Source: Onychostoma macrolepis
Lineage: Eukaryota > Chordata > Actinopteri > Cypriniformes > Cyprinidae
Reading direction: 5' to 3'
Length of the DNA: 64,000 nt
Assembly: GCF_012432095.1 (NCBI RefSeq)
Contig: NC_081161.1
Location: 13,136,130-13,200,129 of the forward strand
Part shown: positions 1 to 10,477 of the stretch, piece by piece
How positions within the stretch are numbered: position 1 is the first letter of the stretch
How the letters are laid out: every line of letters begins with the position of its first letter
The notes under the pieces: generated by a model
Seen by the model: only the letters and a program-made list of their open reading frames with translations
What the model was told of the DNA's origin: nothing
Database searches by the model: none
Translations under genes and position numbers: made by a program

Positions 1-746
1 AAGGACCTGAGGACTGGTGTTATATGCTCAGATTTTCTGGTTCTAGTCAGAATCCTGGCAGCAGCGTTCTGGATGAGCTGCAGCTGTCTAATGGTCTTCT
101 TTGGAAGGCCGGTGAGGAGACCATTACAATAATCCACCCTGCTGGTGATAAAGGTATGAACTAGTTTCTACAAGTCTTGTCTGGAAACAAAATATCTAAT
201 TCTTGCAATGTTTTTGAGATGATAGTATGCTGATTTAGTTACTGCTTTGATATGACTACTAAAACTAAAGTCTGTCTCCAGAATCACCCCAAGATTTTTT
301 ACTTGATTTTTAGTTGTTTGACCCCTAGAGTCAAGGTATGCATTCACTTTAAGAACTTCATCTTTGTTTCCAAATGCAATGACTTCAGTTTTCTCCTTGT
401 TTAACTGAAGTAAGTTCTGAAACATCCAACTGTTAATTTCATCAATGCATTGGCAGAGGGAGTCAATGGGGCTGTAGTCATTTGGAGATAAGGCTATGTA
501 AATCTGGGTATCATCAGCATAGCTGTGATAGGCAATTTGGTTCTTTCTCATTATTTGACTTAGTGGGAGCATATACAGGCTAAACAAGAGCGTTGCAAGA
601 ATTGAGCCTTGTGGGACTCCGCATGTCATGGACGTCCACTTAGATTTACAGTATGCTCTCCTATACTCACATAATAACCTCTCCCTTCTAAGTATGACCT
701 GAACCATTCGAGTACCATCCCAGAAAGCCATTAAAAAATGAGACAT
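1..746 (-). pseudogene. L2-type LINE reverse transcriptase fragment
   Basis: A minus-strand reading frame at 168-746 encodes the middle of a non-LTR retrotransposon reverse transcriptase, which copies element RNA into DNA at the insertion site. Visible motifs are GVPQGS (RT block 4) followed by the catalytic YADDTQIY box. Next comes the LNKEKTEVI stretch and the NLGVILETD / HLKNIARIR segment typical of L2/CR1-type elements. Bases 1-167 continue the same element without a long frame and run off the window edge. The nearest relative in the window is the minus-strand copy at 58.65-59.54 kb, with near-identical wording over the shared part. The endonuclease and N-terminal RT are missing, so this is a dead 5'-truncated fragment. 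L2 assignment is from motif style; a sister CR1-like clade is possible. Confidence 0.8.
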
Positions 747-779
747 ATTTCAAAATGTTTCACTTGATTTCATACATGT

Positions 780-1300
780 AGTCAGGAATTATAGTTTGGG
801 AAAAGTCTAACTAGTAAAATGTGTAAAAGTTAGTCACAATAACACAATAACAACAGATGTAAGTAATCTTAGGCTACTCATCAGAGTGATATCCTCCACT
901 GGATCCAGCTGCGCGACGCATCGCGTTGTGTTCTTCTTCTTCGGAGGTAAATTCTGGGTTATTCCTCTTAGCGCGTTTTTTTCCAGAAACAAAAAGTAGC
1001 CGGAATATACTCTTCACGTTTGTTTACAGATGGTGTGGGAGTTTACATGCGTGTGCGTCTCACGTGGATGTTTAGAATCTGAAAAGCACGATCGGCGCAT
1101 GGGCGTGACTACATTAGAGATAATAAGTTGAGTCGGGAAAACGGGACATTATGTTGGTTTCATACGGATTACTTTAACAGAGAATATTTGTTTTGGGCGT
1201 GACTTACTTCATTTAAAAGTAGACATTTCAAGCTTTCTATACATATATTTCTTATGTCTTTGAGGCGAGTATTCACAGAGATTCATGCCGTTTTATTTAT
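780..1300 (-). mobile_element. piggyBac-like element fragment (internal 5' region)
   Basis: The sequence aligns in inverted orientation with 29960-30480, inside the TTAA-flanked piggyBac-like element of 29.7-31.6 kb. Shared blocks include a start near AGTTATAGTTTGGGAAAAGT, a GGTGTGGGNGTTTACATG block and a TAGACANTTCAAGCTTTCTA block. No terminus or TTAA boundary is recognisable here, so it is an internal fragment. It abuts the 3' side of the minus-strand DIRS relic that follows. No coding sequence is visible. Confidence 0.6.
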
Positions 1301-1319
1301 TTATCGAGAACGACCGGAT

Positions 1320-1814
1320 TTATGGTCGAGAATGGAACTTTCGGAAGATAACTAGGGTGAGGATGCAAAATAGCTTTTTGCCTGACGATTTATGTAAGAG
1401 ACTACCGCCGTGTTGTCCACCCGCATTAGGACATGGTAGCCTCTTAACTGCTGGAGGAAGTATTTCAGGGCCAGAAATACAGCCTTCAATTCGAGGCAAT
1501 TGATGTGCCATTCGAGAAGATGACCTCTCCAGATCCCTTGGGCTGGACGGCCATCTAAGACCGCTCCCCAACCCGTGAGGGATGCGTCTATCGTTAGCAT
1601 CTTGCGACGACAACATGGACCTAGAGTGGGACCCAAAGTCAGAAACCGGGGTCTGAACCACATAGATAGGGTACGAAGCCCCCAGCGCGTAACCCTTATT
1701 TGCCTCTGAGGATTGGCCCTTGGCTGAAATCCCCTGGCTCTGAAACTGAAACGATCTCATGTGCAGGAGGCCCAAAGGTATCACCATGGATGCAGCTGCC
1801 ATGAGACCTAGCAC
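1320..1814 (-). pseudogene. DIRS RNase H domain remnant
   Basis: The minus strand encodes the end of a DIRS RT (GLMAAASMVIPLGLLHMRS) followed, in a second frame at 1663-1352, by the RNase H domain. That domain shows the TIDASLTGWGAVLDG motif with its first catalytic Asp, CLELKAVFLALKYF with the catalytic Glu, and VDNTAVVSYINRQ with the next Asp. RNase H removes the RNA strand during reverse transcription. The two frames imply a frameshift near 1660. The frame is lost just after the YINRQ motif, where the element is truncated. The plus-strand DIRS at 17.8-18.1 kb carries an almost identical domain, so both belong to one family. Confidence 0.8.
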
Positions 1815-1819
1815 TGGTG

Positions 1820-3075
1820 AACCGTGACTTTCTGGCCTAGCTTGATGTTCTTTAGGGTGTTTAGAATGGATTTGAGCAGAGTTTGCAATTCCTGCTTCGA
1901 ACCCAGGGGGAGATATTTGGTAGTAGCTTCCACGCTGCCAGCTTCTCTGAAAGCTGCACTAATTTTGAAACTTCGTATTGTTGGGGGGATGTTAGATGTT
2001 CGGCGTCCTGAAACGTGGCAGGAGGCGACCGAACACTTAACATTACACTGGAAATCGCTGCTCCCCGAAACACCAGTGGTGGCAGAGATTGAACAACGGC
2101 CTCCTGAGGGTGCCAGGAAGGAGTCTTTATTCTCTGTTGGAACTTTTCGCGTCCCTCCCGGGGCACACCCGCGATCCTGGGCGCGCAAGCCTCAGGACTT
2201 TTTCTTCGAGGAGATGATGCTCCTCAGGTCCGGTCTCTTTGAGGTGGACTGTGAAGCGTGGCAAGCCGCACCCCAGTCTCTACGAGGGGGTGCTCGGCTC
2301 GCCACACTCTCTTTTTGTGCTTCACGCCTCAAAGGAACCGGACCTGGTCGGGATCGGGTGGCTGACGTTTCCGACTCTTGAGCACGGTGGGGAAGAAACC
2401 TCACAAACGCCTCCTCATATCGTTTTGCCTCCCGAAACCAAATAAGCCGGAAGGCGAGATGGGGGCATCAAGGAGGAAAGCGCAGTCTTTGTCCTTGATG
2501 CCCATGAGGTTGAGCCACAGATGTCTCTCCGTGGAAACCATGGCAGCCATAGAACGGCTGATGGCACGGGCCGTGCTTGGTCACACGGAGAGACAAATCT
2601 GTGGCCCGGCGAAGTTCTAAAAACGCCTCTTTGTCAATTGACCCGCCTGTGCACAAATCCTTCAGCAGGTCAGCCTGGTATGCTTGCAAAACCGCCGTAG
2701 TGTGCAAAGCAGCACCAGCCTGCTGCTTGAAAGGCTTTCCCCACCAGTGAAGATGTTACTCTGCATGGCTTGGTGGCTTTCTTTAATGATGATGAGCTCC
2801 CAGTAGAGAGATAGCCCGTGTGCGTCTCTTCAATCTGGGTGCAGGTTGAGAAAGGTGAGAGAAAGGTGCAGGTCCATCTCACACACCTCGGCCAGATCGA
2901 TACGCGATCCCCACGAGCTTCTAAAGAAGGCGAGCCGCACGCAAAGCTCTTTGATCGAGAGGAGATCGCAGTGCTCGTCCTCAAGCCCCAAACACTCAAA
3001 GCAGAAAGCATGGAGATCTTCGTCAGAGAGCTGCCTCTGACAAGGAGGTAAACATCTTCTCTCATGATCTGCCAT
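1820..3075 (-). pseudogene. DIRS gag, frameshifted
   Basis: Several minus-strand frames together trace one gag-like protein. The N-terminal part (3075-2830) has the SDEDLHAFCFECLG segment, a Cys-rich block typical of fish DIRS gag. The central part (2707-2468) has HTTAVLQAYQADLLKDL followed by ELRRATDLSLRVTK. C-terminal pieces lie at 2404-2192 and 2188-1808. The wording matches the gag fragments at 16.5 kb, 28.5 kb and 37.6-37.85 kb. Gag packages element RNA. At least three frame changes are needed to read through, so it is inactive. The assignment rests on resemblance to fish DIRS gag remembered from annotation. Confidence 0.65.
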
Positions 3076-3087
3076 AGTGAGTAGTTG

Positions 3088-3150
3088 TTGTTTTTTTTGT
3101 TTTTATATATATCTATATATATTTATTATATATAATTTATATATATCTAC
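3088..3150. repeat. T-rich tract and (TA)n low-complexity DNA
   Basis: A poly-T run grades into a TATATA-rich tract inside the 5' untranslated part of the minus-strand DIRS relic. No coding content. Confidence 0.6.
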
Positions 3151-3442
3151 CCGCTTCCTGCTTTGCCTTTTTTTCCCTCAATATTAGTTGCACTTTTAAG
3201 CGTGCTTTTTCTCACACACACACACAACAATGCGGTCCTTGAAGACAAAAAGACCTGAGGATGTTTCCGCATCACATCTATTTATAACCTCCAGGTGTTC
3301 GTAATCGAGTGACGTCACCTAACCAAGGTTATTTAAGCCAAAGTTTGGCGTGTTTGAAACACGTGCTTCAACAACCGGTTGAACAAAGAACGTTCCCAAT
3401 AGCGCTTTGAGCACAGCATCGAGAGTAGCTTTTGATAAGGGA

Positions 3443-4370
3443 ACCAGAATCTCTAGCTAAGGAGAAATATCCGAGTACAGATTGTGATGTTGTTGAAAGC
3501 TCTTCTAAACATTTGAGGAGACAAATGTGAGAGATCCAGAGTCTCTAGCTAAGGAGAAATATCTGAGCACAGTGTGTGAAGTTGTTGACATCTCTTCTAA
3601 AGCTTTAAAAGAGACAAATGTGAGAGATCCAGTGTCTGTAGCTAAGGAGAAATATCTGAGAACAGGGTGTGATGTTGTTGAGATCTCTTATAAACTTTTG
3701 AGGAGACAAATGTGAGAGATCCAGTGTCTCTAGCTAAGGAGAAATATCTGAGCACAGTGTGTGATGTTGTTGAGATCTATTCTAAAGCTTTAAAAGAGAC
3801 AAATGTGAGAGATCCAGTGTCTGTAGCTAAAGAGAAATATCTGAGAACAGTGTGTGATGTTGTTGAGATCTCTAATCTAAACTTTTGAGGAGACAAATGT
3901 GGGAGATCCAGAGTCTTTAGCTAAGGAGAAAAATCTGAGCACAGTGTGTGATGTTGTTGAGATCTATTCTAAAGCTTTAAAAGAGACAAATGTGAGAGAT
4001 CCAGTGTCTGTAGCTAAAGAGAAATATCTGAGAACAGTGTGTGATGTTGTTGAGATCTCTAATCTAAACTTTTGAGGAGACAAATGTGGGAGATCCAGAG
4101 TCTTTAGCTAAGGAGAAAAATCTGAGCACAGTGTGCGATGTTGTTGAGATCTCTTTTAAACTTTTGAAGAGTCAAATGTGAGCGATCCAGAGTCTCTAGC
4201 TAAGGAGAAATATCTGAGCACAGTGTGTGATGTTGTTGATATCTCTTCTAAAGCTTTAAAAGAGATAAATGTGAGAGATCCAGAGTCTTTAGCTAAGGAG
4301 AAAAATCTGAGCACAGTGTGTGATGTTGTTGAGATCTCTGCTAAAGCTTTAAAGGAGACCATTGTGAGAT
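3443..4370 (+). repeat. ~93-bp (31-codon) tandem array, about ten units
   Basis: GAGACAAATGTGAGAGATCCAG recurs near 3517, 3612, 3703, 3796, 3889, 3983, 4076, 4165, 4262 and 4354, a spacing of about 93 bp. Two unit types roughly alternate. One has the junction AAAGCTTTAAAAGAGACA. The other has AAACTTTTGAGGAGACA, one base shorter, which gives a higher-order period near 185 bp. In the first type the repeat is open as 31 codons (RDPESLAKEKYLSTVCDVV...), with frames at 3527-3715 and 4178-4477. The second type shifts the frame and stops at once. There are no spacers of CRISPR kind. Diverged inverted units occur at 39.9-40.0, 40.8-40.9 and 42.9-43.2 kb. Confidence 0.85.
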
Positions 4371-4987
4371 TGTTAGAATTTGTGTCTCAGGAGACAAGTT
4401 TGAGAAGCAGGAGACTCAAGCAAAAGTTTCCATTCAATCTTATGGTAACCTCATTTCTGTCTAGGAGAAATATTTGAAATATTAAATAGATCTCTTATTT
4501 ATTTTAGTTTTCTTCCCTCTGGTTAGCTTCAATGTCATTCATCTACACCATTTCAATCAAAGACAATACATGCATTGTCATATTTGAAGTTGTTTTATGT
4601 AGACAGTGTTTTATTGCACAGTGATTTAACAGAGGAAACCATAACCTGTAAACTGGTACACTAGCGTTACATTTGTTAAAAAAAAAAAAGAAAAAAGTAT
4701 TGCTCTTATACTAAAGTCCTTTCTAGTATGTTGAGAAAATGTGGTGTATATACAATGCTGGACATTGAAGATGAATTTAAACATTTAAACTAGTAACCCT
4801 TGATATTCTGAAATATTTAATGCTATTTAAATTAATTTTAGTATTTACAATATTAGTAAAATTTTAACGTTTCTCCTAAATTAAAACTGAAGACATCTTA
4901 ATACAAAGCTGATATCTCAATGAGACATATAAGAGAATCACCCCTTAGTATCCTGAGCATAGAGTAACCTCTGTCAGAGCTATAGCC

Positions 4988-5060
4988 TTGTGGGCAGCAT
5001 CGACTTGAAGGCACAATCACACCTCAGACAGCATGGGTTCGAATCTCAGCTAAAAGTACT
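4988..5060 (+). other. B-box-like motif, possible tRNA-derived SINE remnant
   Basis: GGTTCGAATCTC near 5035 matches the RNA polymerase III B box (GGTTCGANTCC) except near its end, and lies downstream of a GGGCAGCATCGAC stretch. The inverted copy near 42340-42390 keeps a degraded version. I could not fold a convincing cloverleaf, so this is not called as a tRNA gene. Confidence 0.25.
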
Positions 5061-5159
5061 TTCTTGCTCCTGTTCAATTCTCACCTATCCAATTGTTCCT
5101 GTTTCTACTCCTACTGTCCTGACCATTAAAGTTGAAAAAGCCTGTTTCAATAAAAAAGC

Positions 5160-5790
5160 AACCTCTGAGCAGTAAAACTTTTTTTTCTTTTTTTTTCTTC
5201 TTTTTTTTGCAAGAGATTACAGCAAGACAATAAAGAGATCACCCATGTTTCTCACAAATTTCTTTCCCATTGTCATTTTGGATTCCTTTCTTTTAGAACT
5301 TTCTCATGTCTCAGTTGTGTCTACTTTTATTTCTCCTAAAGATTTTTAGGAGAACCATCTGAGACACTGTTGAGACTGAAATGAGAAATACATCACAATT
5401 AAGTCTCCTGAGGTTAGAAAGAGCAACCACTAAGCAATAAAACATTCCTATAATGGAGCCTTGATAGATATTGCAGCAATACAATAAAGATATATTCCAT
5501 GTTTCTTCCACCACATTCTCAGTTTTGATTCTTTTTTTCCCTCAAATATTTATCATGTCTCATTTGTGTCTACTTCCATTACATTCTCAGTTTTGACTCT
5601 TTTTTTTTTTTTTCTCAAATATTTCTCGTCTCATTTGTGTCTACTTCCATTACTCATAAGGAATTTTAGGAGAAACATCTGAAATGCTGTTGATACTAAA
5701 ATGAGAGATACATGAGAATCTCATCTAAGTCTCCTGAGCTTAGGAAAAGCAACCACTGAGCAGTATTTTTTTCCCCCTATGGGAGCATTG
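5160..5790 (+). repeat. ~270-bp tandem units, about three copies
   Basis: A unit starting around GAGCAACCACTGAGCA recurs near 5155, 5430 and 5745. Inside each lie TCTCATTTGTGTCTACTT and an AGGAGAAACATCTGA block. Reverse-complement units occur at 40.42, 40.68, 41.69, 41.95 and 42.21 kb. Confidence 0.65.
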
Positions 5791-6165
5791 TAGTAAGAGG
5801 AAGAGGAAGAAAGAGAGAGGAAGACCTGGAGGAGGCCATGGACAAAGAATAAGAGACCATGTTTTTCAAATGCGATTTGAGCAATCTTGGTTGACAGTGT
5901 TGTAAACCATGGGTGGACACTGAGAGAGGCTGGACAGAGAGTTTAGCCCCACTTCAGCAGAAATACTGTTGCTACAGCCATTCAGACGTTTCATCAAGAG
6001 CATCGGTAAAAGACAACTTGTTTCTACTGTCCACATTACAATGTAGCCTACTATATGAGCTATGAGTTCACTGTATTCCACATTTGAAATAATATCTTGT
6101 GCATATTTTACATGTATTTTGATTGAGGGTCGAGAATGTAAAGGAGGACCCATATTTACCCAGGA
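5790..6165 (+). pseudogene. Tc1/IS630-type transposase relic, N-terminal part
   Basis: This stretch aligns with 24180-24560 of the larger element at 23.6-26.1 kb. It keeps the purine-rich GAGGAAGAGGAAG repeat, the GAAGACCTGGAGG junction and a helix-turn-helix-like segment (gtgga..ctgagagaggctgga..). It also keeps GAGCATCGGTAAAAG, which looks like the original exon 1 splice donor, and the start of exon 2 (TTGAGGGTCGAGAATG...). The frame is broken. The relic is cut at about 6165 by the tail of the LINE that follows, so the LINE inserted into it. Confidence 0.6.
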
Positions 6166-6530
6166 ACAAGAGAATCAGAATCAGAATCAGAATTAGCTTT
6201 ATTCGCCAGGTGTGCGCAAACACACAAGGAATTTGTTGTGTTTTTTTTAAGGTGCTCCTGGTACATACATACATACATACATACACATCTGACATGAGAA
6301 CAGAAAAAAACATTTAAATAGTAAGACTTAACAATAGATAATAATAATAATAATAATAATAATGTTTATGAATCTGGAACAGTAGATTTATGTACAGATT
6401 TGTGCACTATTTACTTTATATACAGCTGTATAAATAAACAGATATGTATATGTATTTACATAATACTCGAGAAAGAGGCAATAATTCAAGATGGAGAATG
6501 AATTACAGAACACAGGTAATGATCCATGTG

Positions 6531-7208
6531 TTAGCTATTTAAGCTGGAGATGGCATGGGGGAAAAAACTGTTTTTATGCCTAGATGTTCTAGTGCACAGA
6601 GATCTGTAGCGTCTGGCTGAAGGGAGAAGTGCAAACAGGTTGTGTCCGGGGTGAGAGGGGTCTTTGATGATGTTACCTGCCCGTTTCTTCACTCTGGAGT
6701 TGTACAAGTCCTGAAGGCTGGGCATCTGCACACCAATGATGTTTTCTGCTGACCTAACAGTCCGTTGAAGTCTTCTTAAATCTGATTTGCTGGCTGACCC
6801 AAACCAGATAGTTATAGAGGAGCACAGAACCGACTCAATAACAGCTGAATAAAACTGTTTCAGCAGCTCCTGTGGCAGGTTGAACTTTTTCAGCTGACGA
6901 AGGAAGTACAACCTCTGCTGGGCCTTTTTCACGATGGAGTCAATGTGATTGTCCCACTTCAGGTCCTGAGAGATGGTTGTGCCCAAGAACCTGAATGACT
7001 CCACTGCAGCCACAGTGCTGTTCATGATGGTGAGTGGGGGGAGAGCAGGGGGGTTTCTCCTGAAGTCCACTATCATCTCCACAGTTTTGAGCGTGTTTAG
7101 CTCCAGGTTGTTGTGACTGCACCAGACAGCCAGCTGCTCAACCTCTTGTCTGTAAGCAGACTCGTCGCCGTCCTGGATGAGGCCGATGACTGACGATGTC
7201 ATCTGCAA
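6531..7208 (-). pseudogene. LINE reverse transcriptase, C-terminal segment
   Basis: This 225-residue frame continues the RT after the broken FADD box. It starts with SVIGLIQDGDESAYRQEV, then NNLELNTLKTVEMIVDFRR, a FRFLGTTIS block and KKAQQRLYFLRQLKKFNLP (thumb). It ends with the family signature DPSHPGHNLFALLPSARRYRSL and KNSFFPHAISSLNS before a stop. The end matches the expected RT terminus. With the upstream segment in another frame and no endonuclease, the copy cannot be active. Confidence 0.8.
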
Positions 7209-7479
7209 ACTTCAGGAGTTTGACAGAGGGGTCTTTAGAGGTGCAGTCATTGGTGTACAGGGAGAAGAGTAGTGGGGAGAGAACGCAGCCCTGAGGAGCT
7301 CCAGTGCTGATGGTGCGGGTGTTGGATGTGAGTTTTCCCAGCCTCACTAGCTGCTGCCTGTCTGTCAGGAAGCTGGTAATCCACTGACAGATGGAGGTGG
7401 GTACAGAGAGCTGTGTCAGTTTGTTCTGAAGGGTGTCCGGGATGATGGTGTTGAAAGCGGAGCTGAAATCCACAAACAA
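7138..7479 (-). pseudogene. LINE reverse transcriptase, palm segment
   Basis: The frame shows FVDFSSAFNTIIP (RT block with the first catalytic Asp), then TGAPQGCVLSPLLFSLYTND and KFADD, the start of the catalytic box. It then runs out of frame where the next frame (7208-6531) begins, so a frameshift lies near 7200, right at the active site. It belongs to the minus-strand LINE of 6165-7528. It resembles the plus-strand LINE at 48.2-52.6 kb, with the same DFSSAFNTII and STGAPQGCVLSP blocks but many differences, so the two are separate subfamilies. Confidence 0.8.
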
Positions 7480-7528
7480 GATCCTTGCATAAGTCCCTGG
7501 TTTGTCCAGATGTTGCAGATGTAGTGCA

Positions 7529-7599
7529 GTCCCATATTAACCCATCCCTTACACCTTAACCCACCCTTAAACCTACCCATACCACCAAACCTGTCCCTA
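7529..7599 (-). mobile_element. MITE fragment, left half of a split copy
   Basis: CCCATCCCTTACACCTTAACCCACCC matches the intact copy at 44117-44456. The copy stops at 7599 and resumes at 12486, so the CACTC-ended transposon split it. Aligned with 44.3 kb, the two halves rejoin as CTGTCCCTA|ACCTTAC. Confidence 0.7.
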
Positions 7600-8101
7600 C
7601 ACTCTTAAAAGTGCTGGGTTATTTCTGTAAACACATTGTTGGGTTAATTGTGCTGGGTCATAATTCTGGGTTGTTTGAGGTACTGTAAACACATAGTTGG
7701 GTTGTTAGTGCTGGGTCAAATGACTGCAAGGGGTTCTTTCACCACTGAACACCTGGGTTGGGTTATTTTGACCCAACCGGTTTGTTTATTTTTCCTCTTC
7801 ATCGAATTTTCTGGATTCTTCACTCGTCCCGTCGTCAGACGGTCAAGCAACTCGCAGCAAGCAGGATTATAAGGTAAATTAATATGATAATATGATTATT
7901 TACCTCTATTTTCATAAGCTGTGGTGAGAACACACTGATTTCACGGTTAATGTAATATTTGTTCTGTCGCTGTGCTGGGTTTACGTTAGCGTTATTCTGT
8001 GAATGAAGTAACGTTAGCCGCCTACATTTTTTTGTTGACAAAAAAGGCCTCAGCAATCTCTTTATCGTTATATAAAAGTTATATATATAGGCTATATATT
8101 A

Positions 8102-8102
8102 G

Positions 8103-8149
<47 letters not shown>

Positions 8150-8150
8150 C
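8102..8150. repeat. (AT)n(GT)n microsatellite
   Basis: A TA-dinucleotide run passes directly into a GT run inside the CACTC element. Confidence 0.85.
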
Positions 8151-8626
8151 GTGCAAAGTTTTATATTTTAACGCCTCATGGAAAAGGTATACCTATCGTT
8201 AGGTCAGAAATAACTAACAGTTAACAGTTAACTTACTGTCTGTGTAAAGTTTCTGTGTGGCTTTGTAATGTTTTGTCATAATTAGATCTTTTCGTACTAA
8301 AATGTATCTTTTAAGGTCTTTTTTTCCAAGTAAATGTCTGCGACGTGCCGAATCCAACAATAACTTATTTTCGCGCTCTTTTTTCCTCAGGTAACTTTAG
8401 CTGCATTAGCTACCCTTAACGTTAAACCACAATATTGCAGGTATGTAATATTATTCTTAAATGGTATGTAATATTCTTAAATATTTTACTTAAAATGTTG
8501 TCTAAAGTTAGACTTAATCTCTCATGGTGTTTGAGGTCCTTCTTCCTCTGTTTTAGTGAATGCTTTTGTTGCTTTAATCAGAACACAAGTTTATCCAGGT
8601 GAACAGTATGTTAGAGAGGCTATGCC

Positions 8627-8735
8627 TGCGTCCCAATGTGCATACTATCCATCCTAAATTCTATGCGATAGTAGTAATTTTCAATACTATTTAGGGCAGA
8701 TAGGGTGGATAGCATGCACATTGGGACGCAGGGCA
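8627..8735. mobile_element. Small palindromic MITE
   Basis: CTGCGTCCCAATGTGCATAC at the left is matched in reverse at the right (GCACATTGGGACGCAG), with an imperfect TAGTATTGA-type centre. About 108 bp, nested in the CACTC element. No target duplication could be fixed. Confidence 0.6.
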
Positions 8736-8879
8736 TGTAATGTGTTCTTTATATGTTACTGTTAGAAATAACAATTTGTATTTGAGATTGATGAATAATA
8801 GGCAGATCACTGGATTTCCAGGCTGGCATACTGTATGGTTTTGCTAGCTTTTAACCCAGATTTTCATCCTTATTTTACA

Positions 8880-8995
8880 GAATTTGTTTTGCCTCCCAAA
8901 AAAATTTGAGAAATGGTGGATTCGCAGTAATGGGTCTACAAGCATCCCATAAATCTTGAAGGAGTTCCCCAGGCTTCTAGAAAAACTTGGCATGG
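8880..8995 (+). other. Exon-like segment of the CACTC element
   Basis: A TTATTTTACAG acceptor-like end precedes the segment, and GGCATGGTAAGAAA provides a donor-like end at about 8994. The segment is translatable only in short pieces and holds CCCAAAAAAATTTGAG. It may be a decayed first or second exon of the element's gene. Evidence is splice-site shape and position only. Confidence 0.3.
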
Positions 8996-9193
8996 TAAGA
9001 AATAATTTAGATTTTATGGTTTCGTTTACAGAAATTTGAAATGGTTAAATTGTTAGTGGGGTTGTGCAGATAGACGATAGTATAGTGTATTGACGATAGT
9101 CAGAGAAATCGCTGAGAGCTGATGTCTTTGTCGATAGTCAAGGCAATATTACAGGAGCTGCCCAGCTTGCACTGTATTATTCTTATGGTTTAG

Positions 9194-9331
9194 ATGCTAA
9201 AAGGAAGAGTGCTTTCAAAGTCCTGCCCACTCTGCTTCCCCAATCAATATTCAAGAACGGAGGAAAGGTCTTCAGACCCACAACCACAGAATCCTGGAAG
9301 TCATTCATTTGACGTACAACCTGTAAGTTTC
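9194..9331 (+). pseudogene. Exon-like segment of the CACTC element gene
   Basis: The frame starts MLKGRVLSKSCPLCFPNQYS and ends at an ACCTGTAAGTTT donor near 9331. The short open stretch resembles the N-terminal part of proteins annotated in fish as SAM-domain-3-like, a high-copy family that I believe is transposon-encoded. That recognition is from memory and weak. The gene's middle is absent; the 9360-10475 MITE lies immediately downstream. Together with the C-terminal remnant at 11630-11851 it suggests this transposon once carried that gene. Confidence 0.3.
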
Positions 9332-9359
9332 TTTTACTTTTTCTACTCTATTCACAGTA

Positions 9360-10475
9360 GGGTACAACGGGGCTAAAGGCCCACCTTAAGAAAAAATGTG
9401 GTATTCACAGCGCTGCGCAATTAAAATGTAGAATTGCCGAAAAAATATATACGTTGTATTGAACATTAATGGAGCAACAGATTTTGTGTGAAAATAAATC
9501 ATTCAAGTTGTTTATTTTGTTTAAAAATCTTATAAATGTATGAGGTGACAAAGGGGGCCTTTTACCCCACACACGGGGCTCACGGTATTGATACAAATAC
9601 TTCAGCTAAAATAATGTTTGTTTTTTTATAATGTCTAAGTTAATACTTGTTAAAAACAATCACTTTAGCAAAGTTTATACTGTTTTCTGCTTAATTAAAA
9701 AAAAAAAGGTGTTCAATAAATATAGGCCTACTGTCATTAAAATATGTTAATATAAAAAATATATTTTAAAATACAGAAATAAAGTCATTTTAATAAGTAA
9801 AGATTCTGAAAGTATTGAAGGAGATCCAATAATAATTGAAAATATATTTACAGTAGTAGGCTAACAACAAATTATATTTTATTATATGATAAATATCATG
9901 TTTTTAAATATGATGGTTTAATTCTAAACATTGTGATTATCTCTAATATGGACACATACATAATATATATGATATTTATAACAACATAATAAATTATATT
10001 TACCATCTAAATCTAACCATGTCATGTGAACAAATGGAAAAGTCAGCCATCTTTTAATTATCATGTTAATTACTGCACCTTTAGCCCCAACAGCAGAGGC
10101 GCTTTTTACCCCAAATACATACTTTTACATATTCTTTCTTTATTTAAAAACTGTTGCTTTAATTATCTTAAGCAAAACTGAAAATCATAAAGAAGGCCTT
10201 TGTCTCAAAATATATGCATTATTTTTAGCGATTCTCATTTGCTACTTAAATCTACAACATTTTAAAAAACATAAAAAATAAGATTAAGTAAGCACAGAAT
10301 CAACTTTGCACTGCTGCGCACGATCGCATCAAAGATCAGACAAATAAAATCGTGCATGTTGAAAAGCGAATGTTTTGCAAAGTGCTACGCCATGTTTTTG
10401 TGCCATCTAGTGGTTTAGATGAAAATAATATCAAAGGTGCCTTTTACCCGGGGCACCTTTAGCCCCGTTGTACCC
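9360..10475. mobile_element. TA-flanked MITE, GGGTACAACGGGGC termini
   Basis: The inverted termini GGGTACAACGGGGCTAAAGG and CCTTTAGCCCCGTTGTACCC are flanked by TA on both sides (9358-9359, 10476-10477). Length is 1,116 bp. The interior is A+T-rich and has several GCCTTTTACCCC words related to the termini. No transposase is encoded. TA duplication fits the Tc1/mariner (IS630) group mobilised in trans. Confidence 0.8.
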
Positions 10476-10477
10476 TA

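Larger units (their letters stand above)
1380..3442 (-). mobile_element. DIRS-type retroelement, internally deleted
   Basis: Reading leftward, the element has an outer terminal repeat at about 3290-3442, matching the DIRS ITRs at 14.52-14.68 kb and 20.07-20.22 kb. Gag follows (about 3075-1820), then directly the RT end/RNase H (1814-1352). The reverse transcriptase core and the tyrosine recombinase are missing, so this is a deletion derivative. Its outer end sits inside the ~93-bp repeat array starting at 3443, so it inserted into that array. The 1300-1380 boundary with the piggyBac-like fragment is approximate. Confidence 0.75.
3443..5790 (+). repeat. Composite repeat element (plus-oriented copy)
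   Basis: Three parts follow one another: the 93-bp array, a single-copy-like block (4480-5160) and a set of ~270-bp tandem units (5160-5790). The same parts occur in reverse orientation at 39785-43190, for example the block holding TCCAGCATTGTATATA near 4750 on the reverse strand and near 42625. Many short TCTCC / GGAGAAA words are shared by both arrays, which suggests one ancestral repeat. No termini or transposase are visible, so the mechanism of spread is unknown. Confidence 0.6.
6165..7528 (-). mobile_element. Rex1/Babar-like LINE, 5'-truncated
   Basis: A minus-oriented non-LTR retrotransposon. The 3' end is a short tandem tail, read on the plus strand as repeated GAATCA (6171-6190), next to the AGCTTTATTCGCCAGGTGTG 3' UTR common in fish LINEs. 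The C-terminal half of the RT lies upstream on the minus strand (7479-6531). The 5' end is truncated near 7528, where MITE sequence begins. Clade is inferred from RT wording and UTR style recalled from memory. Confidence 0.75.

Noticed and set aside
1824..2381. 185-codon plus-strand frame
   Set aside because: It is antisense to the minus-strand DIRS gag, whose reading is supported by homologous copies.
3443..4370. CRISPR-like array
   Set aside because: Units are contiguous 93-bp tandem repeats without unique spacers, in a vertebrate-type genome.
4988..5060. tRNA gene
   Set aside because: Only the B-box is convincing; no acceptor stem or anticodon arm could be drawn.
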